Shown: one piece after another, positions 48,276 through 59,479 of the stretch
Layout of the letters: the number at the start of each line of letters is the position of its first letter
How positions within the stretch are numbered: position 1 is the stretch's first letter
NCBI GenBank assembly: GCA_029582155.1
Contig: CM055899.1
Coordinates: forward strand, 56,005,853 to 56,069,852
DNA from: Panopea generosa
Lineage: Eukaryota > Mollusca > Bivalvia > Adapedonta > Hiatellidae
DNA: 64,000 nucleotides
Reading direction: 5' to 3'
The notes under the pieces: model-generated
Seen by the model: the letters and a program-made list of their open reading frames with translations, nothing else
Told to the model about the DNA's origin: nothing
The model's database searches: none
Program-made: the position numbers and the translations under genes

Positions 48276-48777
48276 AATGTATGGTGATTAATGATATTTC
48301 CAATTCCCGCTGAACTCCGAATGTGAGTATGGCCAAAATGCCGTATTGTTCACCGCTGGTTTTTGATACGTTGGTTGACATTAAAATAATCCTGCCTAGG
48401 GCCACGTTATGAACTTATTTAGATTTAGAACGTCTCATCCAACATTGATAATCGTGGTAATCGACGTGTAGTAGCGGGCTATTCCTATTTTATCGCCGTA
48501 ACCACGTGTATCGGAGGCGGCGCTGACTCACTTCTAAATACTGGAGTAGAGGTGCACTTCGGCAGTCGTTTGAAAAATGACCGATTGTGTTAAACCACTT
48601 AAATATTACTATCCCGGGGTCATCACTAAGTTCCCTCGATTTGATTGGTTGATACATCTCGCCTAAGATAGATAACAAATCTCCAAAAGTATCCCTTGTA
48701 CGACAGTCTATTCCTTACAGTTGTCCATACAAGTTGTACAATAAAGTGTTTAAAAAAATAAACATAAGAGTTCATTT

Positions 48778-48812
48778 ACAATAACAACAACAACAACAAC
48801 AATAACAATATG
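48778..48812. repeat. AAC-type microsatellite
   Basis: An (AAC)n/(AAT) stretch lies just beyond the end of module B. Confidence 0.85.
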
Positions 48813-49636
48813 TTTATTCACAAAGACCATAAAACATGACACAATGAGGAGATGCATCATTACAAATATGTTAAGGCTCATGTATAATAAGGTGGTTAGT
48901 AGCTGTAATTTTTTATTAAGCGATGCATATTAATATTTGTTTATACTTTTCCAAAATTAAGTTGGAGAGTTCCATGAAATGTAAACATCCGAGGTATTAT
49001 TATACTGTTCATATAAGTACACATATATGTACACATACAAGACATACCCATATGCATGTACACACAGAAATATACATATTTTGAGAAAATAGTTATCACT
49101 GATTATCAGTTAGATAAACTCACATTTTGTTTTATACTGAACTTTATCTGATATGTTCATACGCTTTTAAATTTAAGCATATTTGGTCATACGAAGTACG
49201 TTTTTTTTAAGAATGTTTTGCTCGCAAACAGAATACTTTGTATGAAATTAATGGTACAATAACATATATTAAATGGACACATTTATTTATAGTCTAAATA
49301 AGCTCAGATTAAATTATTAACTGTAAATGGCCGGCACTGTTGCTACGAACATGCAACATACTCGGATTAACATAAATTGTAAATTATAAACAAACATCGT
49401 TCACCGCCTTGCATTTATTCTCGGGGTTATACATGTTTATTCGTTTTCCGTTACAAACTGTTGGTACATGTATTATACGGTACTAATATGGATGTTTTGT
49501 AGATAGATTTTGTTTGTGGACTAGATGTCTTCTATACAATAAAAAACTCAAATGCGAAGAAAGCAAAGAATTTATATGAACCGCTTTATAGTCTGTTCTT
49601 GGATAGAACCAGTAATGAGTGTTGCTTTAAGATGTA

Positions 49637-49725
49637 TCGAATCAAGCTGGGAATCGAACCTGCAGCATACGGCATGAGTTGTCAACACTATATATACTAC
49701 ACTATCTTCCCGACCATCCGCTACA
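49637..49725 (-). mobile_element. tRNA-derived SINE-like head
   Basis: On the minus strand GGTTCGATTCC (a canonical B box) is preceded about 40 nt upstream by GATAGTGTAGTATATATAG, an A-box-like stretch reminiscent of tRNA-Asp or tRNA-Gly. The arms do not pair as in a working tRNA. A SINE head or tRNA pseudogene is most likely. Confidence 0.5.
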
Positions 49726-50240
49726 GTACAGCCCCGTTTGAAATCGTAGGATTTTCACATGTACAGAGAGAGGTCTGAACTTCGATAAAGGTAGTTTTGA
49801 TGGCAATTGCAATCTGTTCACTTATACATTTTAAAAAAGATTACTTTGATATATTTGTAAAATAGATACTTGTATACATATTAAAGTAACATTTATTTTA
49901 AACATTACTACTACACCATCTGTGATTTTAAATGTCTTAATTTCTTAAAATAAATTTGTTTTCTCTTGCAGTCTCGATGCATTAAGATGAATAAAATTAC
50001 ACAAATTTTATCTAAAATTACATGTTCATGTGGTATATTGTTTCTTTATTTGTGTTGAAATAATGCCAGAATATATCGTTTATGTTTTTAATATGATTAT
50101 ATGAAGAAAATCAAGCTTTTATTTCTAACAGTAGAACTAACACGTTAAGAATATGCAAATCATATTTCTGTTCGAATGACTATAAATATTTAATTGCAAT
50201 TGTGAACGTTTCACCAGTATGGATTTTAAATTTGTTTCAG

Positions 50241-50270
50241 GTTCATCACAATATGACAACGAAAAGCATA
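50241..50270 (+). CDS. Possible 30-nt micro-exon of the death-domain gene
   Basis: TTTGTTTCAG precedes and GTAAGT follows a 30-base segment. If it begins with two bases of a split codon, it reads SSQYDNEKH and ends with one base. That is exactly the phase needed to join the death-domain exon at 53495. There is no other evidence, and splice-like sites of this quality arise by chance. Confidence 0.25.
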
Positions 50271-50337
50271 GTAAGTTCATGTTAATCAATATTTTTTGAG
50301 TGATGAAGTAAATGTTTTAATAATTTGTATTCTATAA

Positions 50338-50525
50338 TACATTAGTATGACCCTTATAATGGTATCCATGTTTGGTTTACTTGTAACGAAGTCGTCAAAT
50401 CAATCCTTGTAATTATTCACAACAGTACTGTGTATTCTTCTGTGCTTAATAATTAAATCGCTGAGATGGTCAATGATAATAAACTGTGTGTACAATTGTT
50501 TTTCTCACTTTAACATGTTGACATG
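50338..50525 (-). repeat. Repeat copy 1, LINE 3'-flank type
   Basis: ACATTAGTATGACCCTTATA and the following ~190 bp recur at 51725-51925 with few differences. Each copy is followed on its right by LINE coding remnants, so it is probably the 3' UTR of that LINE on the minus strand. Confidence 0.75.
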
Positions 50526-50830
50526 ATTTGGCAACGTCCAGTAGGATGACATCTACCTGTTTCCCTTTGGCTGTATTGGAGGCGATTTCTCGGATGTTGG
50601 TTAAGAGTTAAATATCGCTTCGGGATACCACGCTGGTTGTCGCTCAGGACGTCGTACCTGTCAAAGTGCTGCATTGCTATGCACTATGTGCTTCATTAGT
50701 TTGCATGTTATTGACGTCAAGGACACTGGTCTGTAGTTGGATGCTTGGTGTCGGTCTCCCTTCTTTAAAAAAAGATACTTCTCCTAGGTTAGTTGGAACA
50801 GGTTACCGTTGAGTGCTTCCATCATGTGCT
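50526..50830 (-). pseudogene. LINE reverse transcriptase fragment (CR1/jockey-like)
   Basis: The minus strand in changing frames reads FDRYDVLSDNQ, then a NIREIASNTAKGKQVD-type stretch and VDVILLD. These are early RT motifs (a DILLDFAKAFD block in intact relatives). Short, shifted and bounded by an apparent internal deletion to the 3' repeat. Confidence 0.55.
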
Positions 50831-51724
50831 AGTAACGAATATTGAAATGTATAAACATCACATCATGGCGCCCTAAAAATAATTGATATGCATTTAATTT
50901 TATAATAGCAATTGATCAGGTAAATTTGAGGCTTTGGTGAGAAATTTCAGGATTTGATTTCCGGTGTCACGTAAGATTATCACGTTCTACGGAAAGGCCT
51001 CGCTTTATGGGTGTACAATAATGCTTATTTATCTGATGTTTCTTTAAGTTATGTATTGGTATTCAAACGATTTGTTTCGTTATACCTTAACTTCGAATTG
51101 GTAATGGTAAGAAGAAATATTTCGTTCAATAAAATGTTAAAATTTGCATTCAAAATCGATCAATATTGACAACATGTACGGTTTTATCCTCAATGTGTTC
51201 TTTTTTGAAACCTTAATTCTCAAAAGAGACTCGAGAAAAAAAAGAAAACCTGACAAAACTCATTTGATATAATACATTTTCAATCGTTCATATTGTCAAA
51301 GTTACCAATATAAGTCTTATTAGAAAAGAAATCAATCACAATTTACTCATTTATGAGCAATGTATATTTTTCTCATTGAGGATGAAACCGTACATTTTGT
51401 CAATATTGATCGATTTTTGAATGCGAATTTAAACAATTGAATGGACGAAATATTTCTGTTGTTTATAACATGAACTTTAATGTACTAAGAACGGTTATAT
51501 ATATTTTCCGCATGATTTCTAACGACACTATTAATGAACCTGGACAAATATTTATACAGTAAGGATCCCAATATTTATAGATTTTGCACAGTCCTTCTCA
51601 CAAGCTCAGATTATTTTTTTTAATTTTGAGTAACCATAATCATGGTTACCCGTTTATTTACATTTTCACATACAGCATATACATATATTTTGAACAATAA
51701 AATAATCTGTATATCAGAAGACAT

Positions 51725-51925
51725 TAGTATGACCCTTATAATGGTATCCATGTTTGGTTTACTTGTAAAGAAGTCGTCAAATCAATCCTTGTAATTATTC
51801 TCAACAGTACTGTGTATTCTTCTGTGCTTGATAATTAAATCACTGAAAGGGTCAATGATAATAAACTGTGTGTACAATTGCTATATATGGTATACTTGTT
51901 TTTCTCACTTGAACATGTTGACATG
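51725..51925 (-). repeat. Repeat copy 2, LINE 3'-flank type
   Basis: Second copy of 50338-50525, about 1385 bp away. It has an extra CTATATATGGTATACTT segment before GTTTTTCTCACTT. Confidence 0.78.
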
Positions 51926-51929
51926 TTCT

Positions 51930-52551
51930 TTAAGTGACATTGAAGCTTGGGATTGCTTGTGAGCTCAATAACAATGACAATGTCACAATGCAGGACAATG
52001 TTGTCCTCTGGTACTCGCGTCGCCGCTTTGGAGGAACTTGTCTCCGTTGATGTCTACAAGAATGTTGCAGATCTTGTACATCATGGAGAGCCGGCTGTGT
52101 TTTCGACGCTGTTCAAGGGGCTCTTAGTCGAGTTATTTTAGCATATTGGATATACATCCTGGAGTCTTAGTAGAATAGTCGTTGAAAACAAAGCGGGCCG
52201 CTCGACGCTGAACCTGTTCAATAGCGTGACGTGGTTACGCTGGTATGAGTCCCTGATGGTGGCAGAATTCTCGAGTTAGGGGCGGATCATGGCCTTATAG
52301 GAAGCTTGAGGTGGCGTGTATTCTCTAAGGTTTCTGCGAATGAACAGAAGCGTCCGAATGACCTTGCTCGTGATGTTGTCTATGTGTTTCTTCCAGTCTT
52401 CCAGGTGATCGAGAACGATCATGACAGAAAGCTCCTCCAGGAAGACTTCACAGCAATAGAAAAGTAGGAAGTGACATAGCAGATGAGCTTCAACCCTACT
52501 TAGTGCACTGTCATCAGGAAAACCATTGACACCATTTACAGTCTCCATCAT
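51930..52551 (-). pseudogene. LINE ORF2 C-terminal fragment (CR1/jockey-like)
   Basis: The piece 52551-52276 contains MIVLDHLEDWKKHIDNITSK and VIRTLLFIRRNLREYTPPQ, then AMIRP, the region after the RT palm in CR1/jockey LINEs. Downstream, in other frames, SYQRNHVTLLNR and a final block (DIVIVIELTSNPKLQCH) near 51960 complete the C terminus. Several frame breaks. The true 3' end joins repeat copy 2. Confidence 0.7.
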
Positions 52552-53069
52552 TTTTGCATATTGTCCTCCATGCAGTAAAAATATTTTGGAGAAAAGCGTT
52601 TTTTGGAAATAAGTTATTTATATCAGTACAATTTATATCACATTCAAAAATTAGGCTACCACCATAATGTTTTAATGGATATAAGTATATTTCTTTCCCG
52701 ACACCTGTGCAATTGTTCATTATTCACTTGATCTAAACTTGCTTTAAGAGAAAAATATGTTTTTTTCCAAGTCCCCTTTCCTCAAATTGTTATATAAGAG
52801 TATATCATTTCTTACAAGCTCAGATACGTACTGGTAACATTAAACGAAAACCACGGCTCTGTTACTCTATTACAGATGTGTACAATACAAGAAAATGATT
52901 GTACTATATTTTCCCGTTTGATTTCATTCTTGCTCTCTGAATTTAAAGATTGACGATGGGGATGACAAACATACGAATATATTATCGACAATTCTTAAAC
53001 CCCAAATTGGTGCTGAACCTGATCACAAAAACCTTTTTTATAAAAAATTTTATTTTCAATACAGCCAAC

Positions 53070-53255
53070 AGTTACATTGTCATTGTTATTGAGCTCACAA
53101 TCAATCCAAAGCTTCAATTGCACACAAAAAAAACATGTCAACATTTTCAAGTGAGAACAACAAGTATATCATATATAACAATGCACACACAGTTTGTTAT
53201 CATTGTTTTCAGTTTGTATACCAAATATGAAACAATTTGGTCGATTCTTAAGAAA
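53070..53255 (+). mobile_element. LINE 3' end in inverse orientation
   Basis: CATTGTCATTGTTATTGAGC and the following ~150 bp are the reverse complement of about 51850-51990, including the IVIVIELT-NPKLQ coding end. A second copy of the same LINE therefore inserted on the plus strand, just before the death-domain exon. Confidence 0.7.
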
Positions 53256-53494
53256 TTGAGAAGGACAGACGATTCAAACGACGGTCACATGGCGATCACA
53301 AAAGTTTACTTGTGAGTATTCGGCTCCGTTGAGATAACAAACATTTACTTGATTCTTTCATGCGTGTACTGATGAATACACATTTAGACGAATTCTTCAT
53401 GTTGGGTGCCTTGTTTATAATTAATTCCACTTTAAATTGTCGAAATATTGAATTAATGTCTTCATGGTTACTTTGTATTAACACTTTATTACAG

Positions 53495-53788
53495 ATACTT
53501 CAGTCCTCTCTGAAAAAACACTAGATAGGGTCCCAAATGAAAAGGAATTAGCCACAATAGCGAAAAGGATTGGAAACAAATGGCTGCCGCTGACACTTGA
53601 GTTGGGGTTGTCTCAAGCGGATTATGAACAGGCTCAGGCGAACCATCGTCACAGAGTAGTTGATCTGGGCATCACTATTCTGTTAAAGTGGCTGGAAAAC
53701 AATGAGACAACTGCGACATTTAGGGAACTGGAAAGAGCTTTGAGGCAGACGGATATAAGCACTCATAAAGTGTTTAAAGATATTAAGT
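53495..53788 (+). CDS. Death-domain protein, terminal exon
   Basis: A pyrimidine tract and ACAG (acceptor AG 53493-53494) precede the exon, whose first two bases complete a split codon. It encodes about 97 residues: a short lead (TSVLSEKTLDRVPNEKEL), then a death domain. Its helices can be read as ELATIAKRIGNKWLPLTLEL (helix 1-2, with the conserved Trp), LSQADYEQAQANH (helix 3), VVDLGITILLKWLEN (helix 4, with the LLKWL motif), TATFRELERALRQT (helix 5) and DISTHKVFKDI (helix 6), ending at TAA. Death domains assemble with partner death domains in apoptotic and innate immune signalling. Such single-domain tails occur on ankyrin, NACHT or ROCO proteins in molluscs. Upstream exons are not identified, apart from a possible micro-exon at 50241. 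LINE debris fills the presumed intron. Confidence 0.82.
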
Positions 53789-53990
53789 AAGGATAAGGGT
53801 TGAACTTGATAACTTGATCATAAATAGTTGAGAAAAAACACCTGCGCATGAAAACTGGAAACTAATGTTCCTGGCACTGCGACTAAGTTAATTTCGTCTA
53901 CAGGGACATTCATCGGTATTTAGGGCTACAGCCGATCATTGAAGTCATCTTGACAGTAAACAGGAACAGACAAAAAATATCTGTTGACAA

Positions 53991-53996
53991 AATAAA
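53991..53996 (+). terminator. Polyadenylation signal of the death-domain gene
   Basis: AATAAA lies about 200 bp after the stop codon, and a second one follows at 54003. This suggests a short 3' UTR. Confidence 0.5.
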
Positions 53997-54009
53997 TTAA
54001 ATAAATATT

Positions 54010-55250
54010 CCGTCTGAAAGAGAACTTTTAATACTTTGTATTAAGATAATTAACAAAACGCAAACTAATGTGAAAATATGCTTGATATATTCAGTTTTGT
54101 TTTTATATCATAAAATATAAAAAGAGGAACTGTTTTAAATAAACAATAAATAAACATAAGACACAGTTCTTCATGCATTTGATTCCGCAAGTGAAGTATA
54201 GTTGGGTTTCCAAATGTCTTATATCACTCATTACTTCTAGACAGTTTCGTTATCATGATGCACGAATTGGTTTAAAACTGTTTATATGAGACATTGAAAT
54301 CCCAATGACCTTGACTTGATGACTGATCGGTAAATTTAGTAACCCACTTCTCTTGAAAAAGATAACGATATATGGACATATGGTCGAATATCTTGATCAT
54401 ATTCAAGAAAAACGTCCTTATTTTCGATGAATTAAACCATCAGAATGACTAACGTATAGTTTTGCATAGTTGTTCCTACATTTTTTCCATAGTTTTGAAA
54501 ATATTGCATGACATAAAAGTGGCGATGCTTGTGTTATAAAGAGAAACATCGATATTCATATAACAAATGCGTTTTCTAAATGCACACAAGACCATTTCGC
54601 TGTTTTTCGTTGCTTCTATACTCAATAGATTAAAGACTTTAGCTTCCGTTTTTACTGTTTGAGAGACATTTTATATTCTAAATTCATCTGACAATCCTTT
54701 GCCAGGGTTTTGCTGGTATAACATTGTAATCTCATGACGGAGAGTTTCCAGACATGGTATTGTTTTGTAACATTTTACATAAAACGTTGCAACACAACAA
54801 CCGGCATTGTCACGCCAAACAATAATTATGTTGTCAATGTATAGCATAACTGTTTCTCAAGCGCAGGATTGTCCATTTGTTATTTTTCTTTATTTATTGA
54901 ACTATTGCATGTAGTTGTACGTGTCCAAATATCTGTTATCAGTCTTTATTTTGTTATCATACTGTATATATATTTCCTATTGTACTTCTTACTTGTAACT
55001 ATGTTTGGTCATCTGATGGGTGTAACCAAAAAGTCATATTCGTATGTATTTAAACATCGTTACCTAATCTAAGTGTATGTTTGTGTAAACGTAGCTGCTT
55101 GTTTTACTTTCATCAATATAACCATATTAATTATTACCGATAAATTTATATATGATATAATTAATTTTGCAATTTGTTATACAATTTGAATTATTACCAG
55201 TTTGGTCATGTAAACACATATAAATATTTAACTAATCTGTCTATGTAATG
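54010..55250. other. Intergenic AT-rich stretch
   Basis: No gene, RNA or repeat recognised. Confidence 0.55.
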
Positions 55251-55251
55251 C

Positions 55252-55338
<87 letters not shown>
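55252..55338. repeat. CT dinucleotide microsatellite
   Basis: About 43 uninterrupted CT repeats. Confidence 0.99.
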
Positions 55339-55339
<1 letters not shown>

Positions 55340-55341
<2 letters not shown>

Positions 55342-56340
55342 ATTGCAACATATCAATTGATGTTGATGAAATAACATTATTCTGACAGCATATATGAAAC
55401 AATATGGTCCCATTGAAACACAGTAAGTTGCGTTCAGTAAAGAAAATGGCAGAATTGGATTTATTATATATAATATTTCCGAAGCTCATTGAATTACAAA
55501 CACAATCACAAAAACAAGAAAAACAACAACACCTCAGATCAATAGACATCCATGTTAACTTACAATAGTTAAACACGATCAACTTTAGTCTATATTTAAA
55601 TATTAAGACATTTCACAAATGCTAATTTCGAAGATATCAATCATTTTGAACCTGCTTTGAAAAAAAGGTTAACTTAAAAAAGTTAGTGATGAAAAGGTTG
55701 GATTGATAGATGCAATGTAATGCAATTAAACACCGTCATATAATTTAAATTCAAAACAATTACAGTACGATATTAAGTCATTCATTCAAAATAATTCCTG
55801 TACGATATTAAATCATCATTAAGTATCACTTGATGTATTTATTGTATTGGAAACCTTTTTCAGTTCTATTTGCACCAACTAATGGGTCGCACGCAGCATG
55901 AAAATAACTTACCATTGCATAACATATAGGCTTCTATCAACCTCAAATATTTATTTAATAATTATGTAGAACCACAAAGCTCTAAAACGCGAGTGATCCA
56001 AATTAATATTTTACGAACAATATCCATGTCTATAATTATATGAGAGTAAAAAGTATTGATTTTGAAAAAAATGATTACATAACGATTCCTCTCCATGGAG
56101 ATATTATTCAATATTGAAATGAATACAGTCATAATGGTTACCTTATTTAACATGTATCATTTTCTTTAACAATTCAAACTCACATATCTACGTAAAATCT
56201 AATCGTACACGTTTAAATCGATCTGTTGTGAAGACTAAATCACATAGCACGGTCTTTAACTACAAACTCAATTTCATTTCAAACTTGGCGATGTCACAAA
56301 CTGAAAGGCAACTCGTGATAATATCCGCTTACAATTTGAT
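55340..56340. other. AT-rich stretch, no gene recognised
   Basis: Short open frames only. ATACGATATTAAATCAT-like words repeat at 55767 and 55800 without a clear larger unit. Confidence 0.5.
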
Positions 56341-56527
56341 TTACTGAGCGTCCATAGTTTTACCCGCCACGTCAACATTAAATAAATGTCGTCTGTTGGA
56401 TATTTGAAACTGATTCCATAAAATACCTAATACCGTAAAAAAGTGCTCCTTTCTGCCCACGTTAAGTGTTGTGTCCGTCTCGTTAAGATGTATTGATTGG
56501 ACTGTAAAGAAGTGTACGTGTATGGAA

Positions 56528-56842
56528 CTATTCAATATTCAATAAATTTCCCGAGTTATCTCTTTCAACAATCTTATATAAACAATCCGTACGTTCATTC
56601 TCAGAACGTGGCAACAATTCCACCTCTAAAATAATCAAATTGTACATGCTTAACATGAAAATTGCCATTGTTATATGTTGTAACTCATTCTTCATTGAAG
56701 CTTTTTGCACGATCAACGCAACAGCTTGATTATCAGCGTACCACTTAACTCTGTTGTATGCTAAAATATGAACCAGTGAACTCTCTCCATGCTGAAGACT
56801 TAACGCTTTCTTCAGGAGAACAGGTGCCTTAAGAAACCCCAT
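56528..56842 (-). pseudogene. RNase H fragment of the DIRS-like element
   Basis: The open frame reads HILAYNRVKWYADNQAVALI, then VQKASMKNELQH and VELLPRSENERTDCLYKIVE. WYADNQA contains a conserved Asp and PRSENERTD the late one of RNase H. An aromatic and basic start (MGFLKAPVLLKK) comes from a shifted frame. It would degrade RNA in the RNA-DNA hybrid. It follows the RT on the same strand after a gap with several stops. Confidence 0.68.
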
Positions 56843-56899
56843 TCAAAGTTCTTATGTCATAACCCCCGTACCCCACACTACTAGCGTCAATGTACACAA

Positions 56900-57800
56900 C
56901 ACGTGAAAACACACGTGGCTCAAAAAATGTTTCTAAAATTCAAGGAATCTATATTTTGCTCATAAAATTCAATTTGATCTGAACTGTTTGATGACTGTTT
57001 TATATACTGGTTCCAGTACATTGCATTTGATATGTCAGCACTTAGCCACTTGGACATGATCAGAACTATACCACCAACCGAAATAGCCATAGAAATTATC
57101 TGACCAACTTAACTTGCTACCTTTTGCACTCTAACCCTCCTGTGCACTTTTAATCTATTTTTAATCTCGCTGATGGTAAATTTGACTTTCATGATTCTAT
57201 TTTCCGGAATACACATAGTTCCATTAGCAGATTTTAAGTCTGCGCCTAAATACTGTTTACTCTGCACTGGTAGCCAGCATGACTTCTCTACTTTGGGAAC
57301 CAACCAGGGAGATAATAGCTCCCCCTTTTTATATATAGCCATAATAGCCGTACTTATGCAGTCTCTACCAAAATAAAACCCATCACCCAGAAACATGATG
57401 GATAATTTCCCTTCACTTCTCTATTTCTTGACCAAGGGTCTCGTGACCTTGACCCATATATATAGAGCTGTGTTTATCCCGGAAGAACCAAGAACTGTAT
57501 GACCGTGTTCATTAATCCACGAAAATCCTAAGAAATCTGTGTGAAGTTAAAAAATATCAATAAAGTGATATGCACTAGTGACGTCAAATTTAATCATGAA
57601 AAATCCATTTTTTAAATACGATAAAGCTATTCTCAAGTCATCACATTTGACCAACATTTTCCACAGATGTTTGTTTACTATTCTCAGATCAAGATTCAAT
57701 CTCTTTTTACCACTATAAACTGAATCAGCTATTTGGAAACATCGTCATTATTTTTTTAGATGGAACCTTCCGTATGAGGGGTGTTTGTAGTACGATAGCA
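56900..57800 (-). pseudogene. Reverse transcriptase fragment of the DIRS-like element
   Basis: Pieces in three frames read RLILDLRIVNKHLWKMLVK, then YLKNGFFMIKFDVTSAYHFI (first catalytic Asp in KFDVTSAYH) and DFLGFSWINEHG. After a break, MFLGDGFYFGRDC follows. The catalytic box is GD where DD is expected, so one essential aspartate is gone. The piece 57396-57109 continues with KQYLGADLKSANGTMCIPEN and ISEIKNRLKVHRRVRVQKVA. The next frame gives a VGQIISMAISVGG-like stretch, which is the connection to RNase H. Clearly inactive. Confidence 0.7.
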
Positions 57801-57959
57801 GATTTATCTGTTACATAAACTATAAAATAAACTAGATATCAATATTAAGTGTGGTGTACTTCTGTCTGTTTCGATAGCGTAGTGCTGCTAATGGTTTGAA
57901 CTGTTAACCTAATCACGAGTAAATCTTTACGAATCGATTACAAAACAACTATGCTTATC

Positions 57960-58610
57960 TCTAAATTCAATGTCATGTCAATCATCAAGTTTGGTGTCGG
58001 CTTGCTGCCCTATCCTTGGTAGCTGGTTGAAGGGTGATCCACCAAAGCCACGATAATTGGAACTCCGCTGAATCGACGTTGGTTCGGAACGAACGCCGCA
58101 CCCATCCCTGGTGTGAGCTGCTGGTACCTAGACTGAGTTCCACTGCCAGGAAGAAACGTAACAGAAACAGTGATTTACTGTTTGGCGACTCGGCCCTTCC
58201 AACGTTTGATAGCCCTGTTTACGGCCTTAAATATTTTGCTCTCGTTTTCCGAATCGCTGGCGACGGGATTGGATTCATTCTGGTGCACAGTCTCCCAGCC
58301 GCCTTCCGACGTATCGGCAATATGCATAAGTTTATTAATCTTCTTAATTTTCACTGACTGCTTGTCTAGCAACTCTTTTGCACAGTCCACCTTTCCGTGT
58401 TCTATCACCCTCCAGACATGCTGCGAAATATCTTCTTAACCGGAGTTGAAATCGTATTGTATTTTATTTCCCGTATATATATCCATTTAATGTCCTTATC
58501 AGTTTTCAACTTTTTCATTTCATTTGCCACTGTATACTTTCCTTTTTTTTTTCTCAAAGCTTTCACTTCATCCCTTACAACAATTTCAACTTTGTCTGAA
58601 TCGTTTTAGA
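57960..58610 (-). pseudogene. Gag-like region of the second DIRS-like element
   Basis: From about 58610 the minus strand reads VRDEVKALRKKKGKYTVAN and KDIKWIYTGNKIQYDFNSG, then a stop. The piece 58408-58175 continues EHGKVDCAKELLDKQSVKIK and ADTSEGGWETVHQNESNP, then an acidic and basic end (KAVNRAIKRWKGRVAKQ). A shifted frame reads SGVPNYRGFGGSPFNQL. This lysine-rich, coiled-coil-like protein with an SEGGWETV block precedes RT in a mollusc retroelement family. It has no enzyme motif. Confidence 0.62.
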
Positions 58611-58724
58611 ATTGCACGCGGTCTCGCCTTTAGCTCTAACTCGACAATGACCTAACAATTTAAAATCCAACAGTACTGGTCGCGCTCGCAACGCTGAATG
58701 ACCGATTACCGCCAAATTTGCACG

Positions 58725-59290
58725 GTATACCCGTTTGCATACACTTACATACGTGCCAAAATATACGTTTACATATAGATAGTACCACCCGCGTTTAACA
58801 TACGTTTCTGGCCATACGTTTAACGTATGTTAAACATATGTTTAACGTACGTGCCAAAACATACGTTTACATATAAATAGTACCACGCGCGTTCAACATA
58901 CGTTTCTGGCCATACGTTTAATGTTTATTAAAAATATGTTTTGCATTAGGTCAAAACATACGTTATTCATAGGAATAGTACCATGCATGTTAAACATATG
59001 TTTAACATATGTTACAAAACGTATGTTATTCTTATAAATAGTACCACGCATGTCAACCATATGTTTCACATACGTTTAACATAATTATGTTCCAATACGT
59101 ACGTTTTTCATGAAAATAGTACCATGCTCGTTTAACATACGTCTGAGTACATATGTTTTTCTTGTAAATAGTACCATGCACGTTTTACATACGTCTAAAT
59201 ATGTATGTTTTTCATGAAAATATTACTATGTATGTTTAACATAGGTTCTAACGTATGCTTTAAAAATATGTTAATCGTATAAAAACTCAT
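58725..59290. repeat. Palindrome-rich tandem array upstream of DIRS-like gag
   Basis: Units of variable length (about 55-100 bp) share ATAGTACCACGC followed by GTTTAACATACGT. Between them lie self-complementary words such as GTTTAACGTATGTTAAAC and CATATGTTTAACATATG. The core AATAGTACCA recurs near 58780, 58877, 58977, 59040, 59117 and 59170. Confidence 0.85.
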
Positions 59291-59470
59291 GTTTAACATA
59301 AGACCAATCAGTAACTTTAACAAACTTGAGAAGCTTGATGTAAGAATGCTTGAACCGTTCATACTTATTTTGGTGAAAATCTCCCCAGCGGTATCAGAGA
59401 TGTCATTTATAGAAATTGTTGACAGACAGATGGACAAAAAGTGATTAGAATTATAGCTCATTTAAAGCCT
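59285..59470. repeat. Dispersed bivalve-type repeat fragment
   Basis: TCTCCCCAGCGGTATCAGAG and GACAGACAGATGGACAAAAA match in order the CCCAGTGGTTTCAGAGGAG and GACGGACGACAGACGACGG signature at 61960-62040, so both are copies of one dispersed family. Confidence 0.6.
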
Positions 59471-59479
59471 TTGGCAATG

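Larger units (their letters stand above)
43240..48747. repeat. Module copy B (~5.5 kb)
   Basis: This is the most complete copy. It is collinear with A from about 43436 and with C from about 43250. It carries no MITE or mariner and so shows the empty sites for both insertions in C. It ends at AATAAAGT (48747), where A and B stop matching abruptly. Confidence 0.85.
56341..58620 (-). mobile_element. Second decayed DIRS-like retroelement (gag-RT-RNase H)
   Basis: On the minus strand the order is gag-like (58610 to about 57960), reverse transcriptase (about 57800 to 57100), connection (57100-56900) and RNase H (56842-56528). The RT wording (LDLR.VNKHL...FLDDG type) is that of DIRS/Ngaro-like elements and differs from the RT at 8-9 kb, so this is a different family. 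No recombinase piece was identified toward 56341. Many stops. Confidence 0.7.

Noticed and set aside
53602-53790. Death-domain frame starting at an internal TTG
   Set aside because: The coding part clearly continues upstream to a splice acceptor at 53494. The TTG is inside the domain.
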